From the NCBI GenBank assembly GCA_944385965.1, contig CALWZG010000017.1:1-53740 (forward strand): DNA of 53,740 nucleotides. The letters run 5' to 3'. Each line of letters opens with the position of its first letter. Positions within the stretch are counted from its first letter, which is position 1. Below the pieces are notes generated by a model that saw only the letters and a list, made by a program, of their open reading frames with translations, was not told the DNA's origin and did no database searches. Position numbers and translations under genes: made by a program. This document shows positions 6,478 through 12,797 of this stretch, in pieces. The DNA comes from an uncultured Anaerotruncus sp. Lineage in GTDB: Bacteria; Bacillota; Clostridia; Oscillospirales; Ruminococcaceae.

Positions 6478-6986
6478 CAAGCCAGGTTTTTAACACGTTT
6501 ATATCTTCTCTTTCCTCATACTATGGGAAAGCGCTGGACGTTATGGCAAGACACGCCTATTCACAGGCGGCCCAGTATGTCCAGGATGAAGATGCCCGTG
6601 AACTTTACAAAAAAATCCTGCAAAATTACAAGTATTTCCCGGCGCTCACGGAGTTCAGGGAGGTTGTGGGGATGGTCGAGAAAAGGCCTATACCGCTAAG
6701 GAATGTGGAGCTTTGCTGGTATTGTATGGACCGGGGTATAATCCGATACGTCAAAAAAGGGGTAGAAACTTACCCAAGTTATCCGTATGAATTCCAGGCA
6801 CGTTGCCCTATGTGCAACAACGGAAAGATGTATGAAAGCTGGCCTTCCTTCCTGGAACTTTTTCCCCCGGAAGCTCTGGAAGATGTTAAAAAGAACAACC
6901 TGGAAAAGTTCGGAAACATCACTGTAAATGAGATAGAGGCGGCGAAAATCACCGCCCAAAACTATATTGCAAACCGCAAAAAATAA
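6474..6986 (+). CDS. Helicase-loader-like protein with zinc ribbon
   Basis: The 170-residue protein has an N-terminal helical region (about 5-70, with NYKYFPALTEFREVV) resembling the helicase loader/inhibitor fold of phage G39P-type proteins. A zinc ribbon follows (CWYC at about 81 and CPMC at about 112). It has no Walker A motif, so it is not a DnaC-type ATPase. The start is a TTG overlapping the TGA of the initiator gene, behind GGAGAGGAGG. Position after the initiator supports a loader role, but the assignment is inference. Confidence 0.55.
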   Translation: MTSQVFNTFISSLSSYYGKALDVMARHAYSQAAQYVQDEDARELYKKILQNYKYFPALTEFREVVGMVEKRPIPLRNVELCWYCMDRGIIRYVKKGVETYPSYPYEFQARCPMCNNGKMYESWPSFLELFPPEALEDVKKNNLEKFGNITVNEIEAAKITAQNYIANRKK

Positions 6987-7001
6987 GGGGGAGGGCTTTT
7001 C

Positions 7002-7301
7002 ATGGGAGAACTGTTAAAAATCATATTCAGGAACCGCAAAAACCGGCGGTTTATGTCCTGGATGGCAATAAGGGCAAAAAGCCTTGAAAACGTCCTGTCG
7101 GATGGGGAAAGCGTTGGGGAGGATTCCCGCAATTCAAGCGGCGTGGAGGCTTGCTTGTTTAGTGAGATTGTTCATGTTATGGTTAGGAACTGCGACGAAC
7201 GATATTTGCGGGAGCTGCTGTCCTGGGCGCTTTCGGTTGAGCGTGTTGCCGATGCAGAATCCAGGTGTAGCGGGGGCGGTTCCCTCTTTCAAAACAAATA
7301 G
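7002..7301 (+). CDS. Unknown early protein with YLRxLLxxAL motif
   Basis: This 99-residue protein begins with a basic segment (FRNRKNRRFMSWMAIRAKS) and ends with Ser/Gly-rich sequence. Its NCDERYLRELLSWALSVERV region matches the end of the next protein (NYNAAYLRGLLNRALAFESV), so the two genes probably arose by duplication. The ATG follows GGGGGAGG. No family is recognised. Confidence 0.6.
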   Translation: MGELLKIIFRNRKNRRFMSWMAIRAKSLENVLSDGESVGEDSRNSSGVEACLFSEIVHVMVRNCDERYLRELLSWALSVERVADAESRCSGGGSLFQNK

Positions 7302-7317
7302 CTGGGAGGCAGAAGGA

Positions 7318-7497
7318 ATGAGCGTGAAAGCAAGACGAGGGCTTAAGGACAATCGGCCCAATAGCAGGGAAATTGTGCCGGAATTGGACGCTCTGGCAGA
7401 AGAAATAAACTATATTATCCAGCGCAATTATAACGCTGCATACTTACGGGGGCTTTTAAACCGGGCGCTTGCCTTTGAATCTGTATTGAGGGGGTGA
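7318..7497 (+). CDS. Short paralogue of the preceding gene
   Basis: This 59-residue protein is helical and polar. Its C-terminal motif YLRGLLNRALAFESV repeats that of the gene at 7002-7301. The ATG at 7318 has GGGAGG and AAGGA upstream. The repeat suggests a shared partner or dimer interface; nothing more is known. Confidence 0.6.
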   Translation: MSVKARRGLKDNRPNSREIVPELDALAEEINYIIQRNYNAAYLRGLLNRALAFESVLRG

Positions 7498-7503
7498 AGA
7501 TAA

Positions 7504-7938
7504 TTGAGGAAGGCTGACACGGTTACACGCAGGAAAGAACAATGTGAAATAGGCGGTAAGAGTATCCCTCTAGAAATTGCAGAAAGCACCCCGGTTTTTT
7601 ATCGAAAAATGTTTAATCGGGACATGGCCAAAGATTCAAAACGCCTCTGCCGGAAGCTTCAGAAATTTATCAAATTTTCTAAGAACTGCACGGAACAAGA
7701 GGCAAGGCGGTATTCTTTCGACAGGGAAACCCTGATAATTTATTCCCGCATTTCTTACGCATTAGCCAAAACCGCCAATCCTCAAACCGTCCCGGATTCT
7801 TTAGACGAATGGATAGACGGTATTCCAGAGTTTCCCATTAGGCAGGTTTTACCAAAAGTATTGAGGCTGCTTGCCTCTTTCTACTGTCAAACAAATTCGA
7901 CAAACTCTAGGGGGTGTAATATTGTCAAAAAGAATTGA
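7504..7938 (+). CDS. Probable phage tail assembly chaperone
   Basis: The 144-residue protein has a C-terminal NPQTVPDSLDEWIDGIPEFPIRQ-type pattern followed by a VLPKVLRLLASF helix. Firmicute siphovirus tail assembly chaperones show the same pattern, and they lie directly upstream of the tape measure gene as here. Such chaperones coat the tape measure protein while the tail tube polymerises. The start is TTG, 6 nt after AGGGGGTGA. It overlaps the tape measure start by 17 bp. I see no frameshift product of the lambda G/GT type. The assignment rests on position and pattern. Confidence 0.6.
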   Translation: MRKADTVTRRKEQCEIGGKSIPLEIAESTPVFYRKMFNRDMAKDSKRLCRKLQKFIKFSKNCTEQEARRYSFDRETLIIYSRISYALAKTANPQTVPDSLDEWIDGIPEFPIRQVLPKVLRLLASFYCQTNSTNSRGCNIVKKN

Positions 7939-9772
7939 AGGAATCACGATTGAGATAGGAGGAAACACCACAAAGCTAAACAAGGCTCTAGCCGGGGTCA
8001 ATAAGGAAATAGGAAACACCCAGGCGCAATTAAAAGATGTGGAAAGGCTGATGAAGTCTGACCCGTTAAATACACAACTATTGGAGCAGAAGCAGCGCCT
8101 TTTGGGGAAAGCCATTGAGGACACCACCTTAAAGCTGGAATCACTCAAAGAGGCAGAAAAACAGGTGTAGAAGCAGTTTGAAATGGGAGAAGTTTCCCAG
8201 GAGCAATATGACAAACTCCAAAGGGAAATTATAGAAACGGCCTTGCAGCTAGATAGTCTTAAGGCGTCAGCGCAACAGGTCAACGGGGAACTCCCGGCCA
8301 TTTCTGGAACTCTATCAGATGCAGAAAAAAAGGCGGAATCTTTCGGGAAGAAAAGCGAAAAAGCCGCCGACGGGATACAAAAAATAGGGAACCAGTCCAA
8401 GAGCAGCCAAGGCGGGGTTATAGCGCTGGGAACGGCTTTGGGCAACCTTGCTTCCCGTGGAATTGAATTAGCAATTTCTGGGATGAAGCGCCTATGGGAA
8501 TCAACCGCCGAAACTCGTCAGGATATGGCGAAGCTGGAACAAAATGCGGTAAGTGCAGGCGTTGGAATGGCCATCACAGAAGATGCCATGAAGCGTCTGA
8601 ACTTCATCACAGGGGAAACAGATTCCAACGTGGAAGCCCTCTCCAATCTTCTTTCCGCCGGGTTTAACGAAAGCAATCTGTCTGAAATAATAGAAGATTT
8701 AGCGGGGGCAGTCATTAAATTCCCGGACACGCTCAAAATAGAAAGCCTGGCGGACAGCTTGCAGGAAACCCTTGCCACAGGAGAGGCAACCGGGCAATTT
8801 TCGGAGCTTTTGGGCCGTGTGGGAATAGACCTAGACAAATTCAACAACGGACTAGAGAGGGCGTCCAGGGCTGGCAGGGAACAACAGTATGTATTAGATA
8901 CACTGGCTAATACCGGGCTTTCGGAAATAACGAAACAATACGAAAACGCTAACCAGTCTCAAAAGGATTATGCAGATGCTCAATATGAGTTAAATCAAAA
9001 ACTAGCGGAAATATCAGAGGACCTAGCGCCAATCTTTGCGGACTTTATGCGGACTATTACGGAATTGCTTGATAAACATTCTGGGTCCATTCAAAATATC
9101 ATTGGAATTGCTACCGATTTCGCAGGGGTTTTGGCGGCGATTATAGCAATTCTGGGCAGGATACCGGCGCCGGTGTATTCAGTAATAGCGGGGATTGTTC
9201 TAGCGGCAACAGCTTTTTCAAAAATATCCGGTATTATATCTACCGTCACCGGAAGAATGGGTGGAATGACAGCGGCGTTCAGTCCCGCAAAATTCCAGAT
9301 GATGCAGATTATAACTACTGCCGTGGCTCTGGCCGGTGTGTTAGCCCTTCTGGCCTTTTTGTGGCTTGCTATAAAAGATGGAGTAAACGGAGCCAAAAGC
9401 GCTATGCAGAGTTTTAATGATATATCGTTTGATACTCCCAATATCGACATTCCCAGACTGGCTAAAGGTACGCTATCCGCTGCGAAGGGATTGGCGTTGG
9501 TAGGCGAGCAAGGCCCGGAACTGGTAGTGATGGGCGGGGGAGAACGGGTATTCACCGCCGGGCAGACCCGAAGTATTTTACAAAATCCTCCCGCTGCCAC
9601 AACCAGGGGAAGCATGGGAAGCGTTTTGCAAAATTCCTATGCCGCCACAACTGGGGGCGGTAATGTGTCAATTGGAAGCCTCACCATAAACCCTACGGCG
9701 GCTCAATGGTCCCAGCTTATGCAGATGATGGGCCAATGGCAGGGAGCCAGACAAGGAAGGAGGGCAAAATAA
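7922..9772 (+). pseudogene. Tail tape measure protein interrupted by in-frame TAG
   Basis: The frame opens with TTG after AGGGGGTG and encodes the typical tape measure N-terminus (RIEGITIEIGGNTTKLNKAL) and a long helical region. Hydrophobic membrane-like segments follow (about 390-490), and then the usual C-terminal LALVGEQGPELVVMGGGE motif. A single TAG at 8168-8170 splits it into 82 and 533 codons in one frame. Related proteins would be expected to carry Gln here, so CAG to TAG is the likely change. The downstream part has an ATG at 8183 but no ribosome site. It is small for a tape measure (about 615 residues). It may be dead, read through or suppressed; the rest of the frame is intact. Confidence 0.8.
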
Positions 9773-9798
9773 ATAAACCCGCTGCCGGGCGGGTCAAT

Positions 9799-9836
9799 AT
9801 AGCGGGATGGATAGACCTCCCGCTATTTCTCTTTCT
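9799..9836 (+). terminator. Terminator after tape measure gene, built from TAGCGGG pair
   Basis: ATAGCGGGA (9799-9807) pairs perfectly with TCCCGCTAT (9818-9826) across a 10-nt loop, followed by TTCTCTTTCTC. It separates the early/tail operon from the two transcription-factor genes. Confidence 0.7.
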
Positions 9837-9863
9837 CAAAAAACGCCATAGGGAGGACACATG

Positions 9864-10190
9864 ATGTATTGTAAAACCGAAAAAATCCCCATTGATATTT
9901 ACCGGGTTTCTGTGTGTGTGGCCAAAAGTTATTACAGGCTATTGGAGAGGAGAAAGACGCTTGTTAAGGGTTCAAAAAGCAGACCCTTTGAAAAGAACGA
10001 AGAAAAAATAAACGCCATTGAGCGAGCGCTTGAAGCTATGACCGACAGAACAAAACAGGAGGCAATAAGGCTGAATCTGTTTGAAGGGGTCCCTATACAG
10101 TCAATAGACCTTCCATTAAGTATTTCCAGCATAAAGAGGGCCAGAAAAACGTTTATTGTCAAACTGGCGGAAAATCTAGGGGAGATTTAA
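9864..10190 (+). CDS. Late-activator-like (ArpU/RinA-type) protein
   Basis: This 108-residue basic protein ends in a sigma region 4-like helix-turn-helix (TKQEAIRLNLFEGVPIQSID and SISSIKRARKTF). The arrangement resembles the ArpU/RinA late transcription activators of Firmicute phages and satellites. An ATG at 9861 is also possible; 9864 gives better spacing from GGGAGG. The next gene, a sigma factor, starts directly after its stop codon. Control of late or packaging genes is inferred, and the target promoters may lie outside the element. Confidence 0.55.
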   Translation: MYCKTEKIPIDIYRVSVCVAKSYYRLLERRKTLVKGSKSRPFEKNEEKINAIERALEAMTDRTKQEAIRLNLFEGVPIQSIDLPLSISSIKRARKTFIVKLAENLGEI

Positions 10191-10991
10191 ATGGAAGCTA
10201 TGACCAATGAAGAATTGATAAAGGCCATTAGAGCCGGTGACCATCCAGAAGAAAACATAGTCCGTCTATACAAACAAAACCAGGGGCTTATATACAAAAC
10301 AATAAGGCTATTGACAGGCGGTCAATATGGCTTCATAGATGATTTAATGCAAGAATCCTATTTCGGCCTTGTGGATGCCGTGCGCACTTATCAGCCGGAA
10401 AAAGGGGCTTTCTCTACTTATCTTCCCTGGCGCATTAGGCTCTGTGTTCAACGCTTCCGACGGGAGCGGCGCCCTATTAAAGCGCCATCCCATCTATGGG
10501 AATCACTGGGAAAATATAGAGCGTATGTATCACGCTATCAGGAAGCCACAGGCCGGGAGCCAACGCCGGAAGATACACGGGAGGCGCTAGGGTTAACCTA
10601 TGAAGCCTTAAAGGCTGTGCGAGTTCTGGAAAAATCCGTGTTGAGCATTGATGAACCAATAGCGGGAACCGTTGATTTGATTTTGTCGGATACGCTGGCC
10701 GATGCTCAGGACGATATGCAAGAGGCGTTTGAGGCTATCGGAAAGCGAGAAGCGGCGCTTTCTCTATGGAAAGCCGTGGACAGCCTAGAGTTTCGGGAAC
10801 GGGAAGTCATTAAAGGCAGATACCAAAAAAACCAGACATTCATCCAAATAGGTCAAGCCTTGGGATTGAGTGACTACCAGGCCCGCAACCTGGAAGCTAA
10901 AGCCTTGCAAAACCTTAGAAGGAATCACATAGTAAGGGCCGCTGCTGCTGCGTATGGAATCGGGATAAGGTCCGCTAATCATACTGTGTAG
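10191..10991 (+). CDS. Sigma-70 family RNA polymerase sigma factor
   Basis: The 266-residue protein keeps the whole core layout. Region 2 is at about 20-90 (DDLMQESYFGLVDAVRTYQP). Region 3 is at about 95-150, and region 4 follows at about 175-245 (LEFREREVIKGRYQKNQTFI, then the recognition helix). It is larger than an ECF sigma factor and resembles the prophage/conjugative-element group. The ATG follows GGGGAG and abuts the preceding activator-like gene. It probably directs polymerase to promoters of this element or of a helper; none was recognised. Confidence 0.85.
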   Translation: MEAMTNEELIKAIRAGDHPEENIVRLYKQNQGLIYKTIRLLTGGQYGFIDDLMQESYFGLVDAVRTYQPEKGAFSTYLPWRIRLCVQRFRRERRPIKAPSHLWESLGKYRAYVSRYQEATGREPTPEDTREALGLTYEALKAVRVLEKSVLSIDEPIAGTVDLILSDTLADAQDDMQEAFEAIGKREAALSLWKAVDSLEFREREVIKGRYQKNQTFIQIGQALGLSDYQARNLEAKALQNLRRNHIVRAAAAAYGIGIRSANHTV

Positions 10992-11040
10992 CGGGCTTTG
11001 CTTACCAAAGGTTTCACGCTTGCCGCCTAACTTGAATACA

Positions 11041-11084
11041 AAAAAGAAGGCCCCAGGCAAAACGCACGGTTAAGCCGGGACCTT
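11041..11084 (-). terminator. Terminator after the ribbon-helix-helix gene
   Basis: AAGGCCCCAGGC pairs with GCCGGGACCTT with one mismatch and one bulge. On the minus strand the stem is followed by TTCTTTTTTG. It lies in the convergent space between the sigma gene and the minus-strand regulator. Confidence 0.6.
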
Positions 11085-11146
11085 TCGTTACATAAAGGCA
11101 TTGGGATTTAGAGTGTTCTTAATTATAAACTACTGTGTGCAATAAG

Positions 11147-11527
11147 TCAAGCACCATATACTTTTCCGGGTTCCGCTCTGTCTTGGGGCAAGGCGGGTTC
11201 CCTGAAAAAAGCCTCACTCTGCTTGGCCTGTTCTGAAATTGAGCGGGCTATAAACTGCTCTATGGTTTCTCCTGTGCGCTGACAAACTTCCTTGACCTGT
11301 GAAATCGTCTCGTCAGAGAGGCACAAGGGCGCCTCCTGGGCGCCGCTGTCACGCCTCATAGTCTCGTCTATCGCCCTTCCTATAAACCCGTTCACGCTTT
11401 CGCCTAATGCCGCTGCGTGAACTTTGATTTTCTCCAAATTGCCCTTTGGCATGGTCAGGCCGAACCGGTCATATTTAGACTTCACATATTTTGTGACCGC
11501 TTTTTGCTGGGCTTTTGTAGTTGCCAT
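11147..11527 (-). CDS. Two-domain ribbon-helix-helix DNA-binding protein
   Basis: The 126-residue protein shows a ribbon-helix-helix unit at about 22-58 (RFGLTMPKGNLEKIKVHAA, then the ESVNGFIGRAIDETM helix). A second, weaker unit lies at about 68-105 (PLCLSDETISQVKEVCQRTG, then ETIEQFIARSIS). Arc/CopG proteins normally dimerise to make one such fold, so two units in a chain is unusual. Its promoter and a facing promoter overlap three 16-bp palindromes, so autorepression plus repression of the rightward transcript is the simplest reading. Confidence 0.7.
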   Translation of the reverse strand: MATTKAQQKAVTKYVKSKYDRFGLTMPKGNLEKIKVHAAALGESVNGFIGRAIDETMRRDSGAQEAPLCLSDETISQVKEVCQRTGETIEQFIARSISEQAKQSEAFFREPALPQDRAEPGKVYGA

Positions 11528-11583
11528 ATTATCACATCCTATGGGGCGGCTTTCGGTTTCGCTGCCTCTTTTATTATGCTTTT

Positions 11584-11612
11584 ATTTTACCATCTTTTTA
11601 TATTGACGTCAA
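11584..11612 (-). promoter_or_regulatory. Promoter of the ribbon-helix-helix gene
   Basis: On the minus strand TTGACG (11607-11612) and TAAAAT (11584-11589, preceded by TGG) are 17 bp apart. The first palindromic operator covers the -35 box. Confidence 0.8.
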
Positions 11613-11681
11613 TATATAATCTTCACAATATATTGATGTTAATATTGTAGATTGCGGCAATTGATATATTGACGGTAATAT
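11600..11681. promoter_or_regulatory. Three 16-bp operators
   Basis: ATATTGACGTCAATAT (11600-11615, a perfect palindrome), ATATTGATGTTAATAT (11630-11645) and ATATTGACGGTAATAT (11666-11681) share the pattern ATATTGAYGNYAATAT with one or two changes. Starts are 30 and 36 bp apart, about three helical turns. The outer two overlap the divergent promoters. Binding by the adjacent ribbon-helix-helix protein is inferred. Confidence 0.8.
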
Positions 11682-11689
11682 AGTATAAT
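11661..11689 (+). promoter_or_regulatory. Promoter of the right-end small transcript
   Basis: TTGATA (11661-11666), a 17-bp spacer and TATAAT (11684-11689). The third operator fills most of the spacer. The predicted start site, near 11696, coincides with the first base of a 13-nt arm that pairs with the end of the transcript. Confidence 0.8.
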
Positions 11690-11695
11690 ATAAGT

Positions 11696-11875
11696 GCAGC
11701 AAGGGGAGAGCAACCGAAGGAAGGAGGGGGCTGCCAATGAAGTTCCAAGAGTTTCAACAGCTTTCCCCGGAACAGCGAAAAGCCTATTGGGAAGCATATA
11801 AAAAGCGGCTGACTGCTGGAACAGTCAACCGCTAACAGCTAGAGCAAAGACCTGTCAAAAGCCTCCCCTTGCTGC
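11696..11875 (+). ncRNA. Structured small transcript with paired ends
   Basis: GCAGCAAGGGGAG at 11696-11708 is perfectly complementary to CTCCCCTTGCTGC at 11863-11875, so the 5' and 3' parts of the transcript can close into one helix around the small reading frame. An internal hairpin (11804-11815 with 11822-11833, one mismatch) covers the end of that frame. The 3' arm's CCTCC could instead pair with GGAGG of the ribosome site, suggesting a switch between folds. End pairing of this kind is known in type I toxin mRNAs such as hok; a similar role here is speculation. Confidence 0.55.
11737..11835 (+). CDS. 32-residue peptide in the structured transcript
   Basis: The peptide starts MKFQEFQQLSPEQRKAYWEA and ends TAGTVNR. 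It is charged and helical, with no membrane segment, unlike typical type I toxins. AAGGAGGGGG lies 7 nt before the ATG, a very strong ribosome site. It is the only reading frame controlled by the operator-covered rightward promoter. Function unknown. Confidence 0.55.
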   Translation: MKFQEFQQLSPEQRKAYWEAYKKRLTAGTVNR

Positions 11876-12140
11876 CTTCATTATACCTGATAGCGGGCGG
11901 GAAGTCAAGCAGCCCAAAGGAATTGACAAGGAGGTTTGTTCCTCTTTACATCCCGAACGGATAGCCCCCCCGCCATTTTGACGAAGGGAAACTTTAATCC
12001 GGGACCGGTGAGGGCAGCCTTTTCCAACTCTGCCCAGATTTTTATAAAAGGGGGACTATCTCTCAAAAATGAGCGATAGCTTTTTTGGTTATCAGACGAA
12101 AACGCAATAGCGGGAGGCAGAGGCCACCCGCTATTTTATT
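11876..12140 (+). terminator. Gene-free right end with successive terminator-like hairpins
   Basis: Three hairpins face rightward. GGGCAG/CTGCCC (12012-12035) is followed by AGATTTTTA. CTATCTCTC/GAGCGATAG (12056-12079, one mismatch) is followed by CTTTTTT. AATAGCGGG/CCCGCTATT (12106-12135) is followed by TTATTG and contains two TAGCGGG copies. Together they would insulate the ogt side from element transcription. A TTGACA with a poor -10 lies at 11923. I see no coding sequence in this stretch. Confidence 0.65.
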
Positions 12141-12147
12141 GTGTTAA

Positions 12148-12167
12148 GTGTGTTAGAATGTGTGTTA
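12148..12167 (+). promoter_or_regulatory. Integrase arm-type sites, right pair
   Basis: GTGTGTTA at 12148-12155 and 12160-12167, with a partial third copy (TTGTGTTA) just upstream. The 12-bp step equals that of the pair beside attL. Confidence 0.6.
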
Positions 12168-12227
12168 CTGCTCAGGCTTTGGCCTGAAAAAAATGTCTAT
12201 TTTAGGGTGTCGTTGTGAAATTTCATC

Positions 12228-12243
12228 TTGTATTTTATCTACA
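12228..12243. repeat. attR core
   Basis: TTGTATTTTATCTACA is identical to 1731-1746. It lies 70 bp beyond the ogt stop codon, so integration used an intergenic site. Confidence 0.8.
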
Positions 12244-12313
12244 AACCCCTTTTGAAAGATGAGAAAAAGGAACTCTTCAGAATTTTTTCCAAGGTGTCCC
12301 TTTTCCTTTCGAT

Positions 12314-12784
12314 TCAGCGATACTTTTTTTCCAATTCTAGGAGAGCGGCCTTTAAGGACAGACCTCCAGCATATCCTGTCAGCTTTCCATCACTCCCCAC
12401 CACCCTATGACAAGGAACCACAATCATAATGGGATTGTTGTGGTTGGCCATTCCAACCGCCCGGCACGCCTTCGGATTCCCCACCATCTGAGCCAATTCC
12501 TTATAGGAGCGGGTTTCCCCGAATGGAATTTGGCGCAGGGCGTTCCATACCTCTTTCTGAAAAGGAGTCCCTTTCAGGGATAGAGGCAGATCAAATACCT
12601 TTCGCTTTCCGGAAAAGTACTCCATCATCTGTTGTCGAACAGCCTCCAATAAAGGCGTTTTCCGTTCTTCCAATCCACAAAGATCCATCCGATGGGTTTG
12701 GCAGAGGGCTCCAAGCCCTTCTCCTTCCTGAATAGCAGTCAAGCTTCCAATGGGGGTTTCCCAAGTGAGATAGCAGACATCCAC
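12314..12784 (-). CDS. ogt: Methylated-DNA--protein-cysteine methyltransferase
   Basis: This 156-residue protein has the IVVPCHRVV active site (acceptor Cys) followed by GKLTGYAGGL, and the upstream GNPKACRAVG helix-turn-helix of the family. It removes alkyl groups from O6 of guanine by irreversible transfer to its cysteine. The start is GTG, 8 nt after AAGGAGG. It lies 13 bp after sfsA and is probably cotranscribed with it. Its length is typical of Ogt. Confidence 0.96.
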   Translation of the reverse strand: MDVCYLTWETPIGSLTAIQEGEGLGALCQTHRMDLCGLEERKTPLLEAVRQQMMEYFSGKRKVFDLPLSLKGTPFQKEVWNALRQIPFGETRSYKELAQMVGNPKACRAVGMANHNNPIMIVVPCHRVVGSDGKLTGYAGGLSLKAALLELEKKYR

Positions 12785-12797
12785 AGCGAACTCCTCC

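Larger units (their letters stand above)
1731..12243. mobile_element. Integrated 10.5-kb phage-like element
   Basis: The element is bounded by exact 16-bp direct repeats (1731-1746 and 12228-12243) and has the integrase next to the left repeat. It holds a phage-type lysogeny switch, early and replication genes, a tail chaperone and tape measure pair, a late activator-like protein, a sigma factor and a ribbon-helix-helix module. No terminase, portal, capsid, major tail or lysis gene is present. It sits between lrgA and ogt, an intergenic target. A phage satellite and a deleted prophage are both possible; the intact ends, integrase and switch favour recent mobility. Confidence 0.85.

Noticed and set aside
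7865..7938. Lambda G/GT-style programmed frameshift between chaperone and tape measure
   Set aside because: The frames overlap, but no slippery heptamer or T-domain extension is evident and the tape measure has its own ribosome site.
8183..9772. Treating the second part of the tape measure as a separate gene starting at ATG 8183
   Set aside because: There is no ribosome site before it and the upstream 82 codons continue the same protein in the same frame.
4354..10991. Element-wide reassignment of TAG as a sense codon
   Set aside because: The Cro-like and sigma genes end at TAG with sensible lengths, so TAG still works as a stop here.
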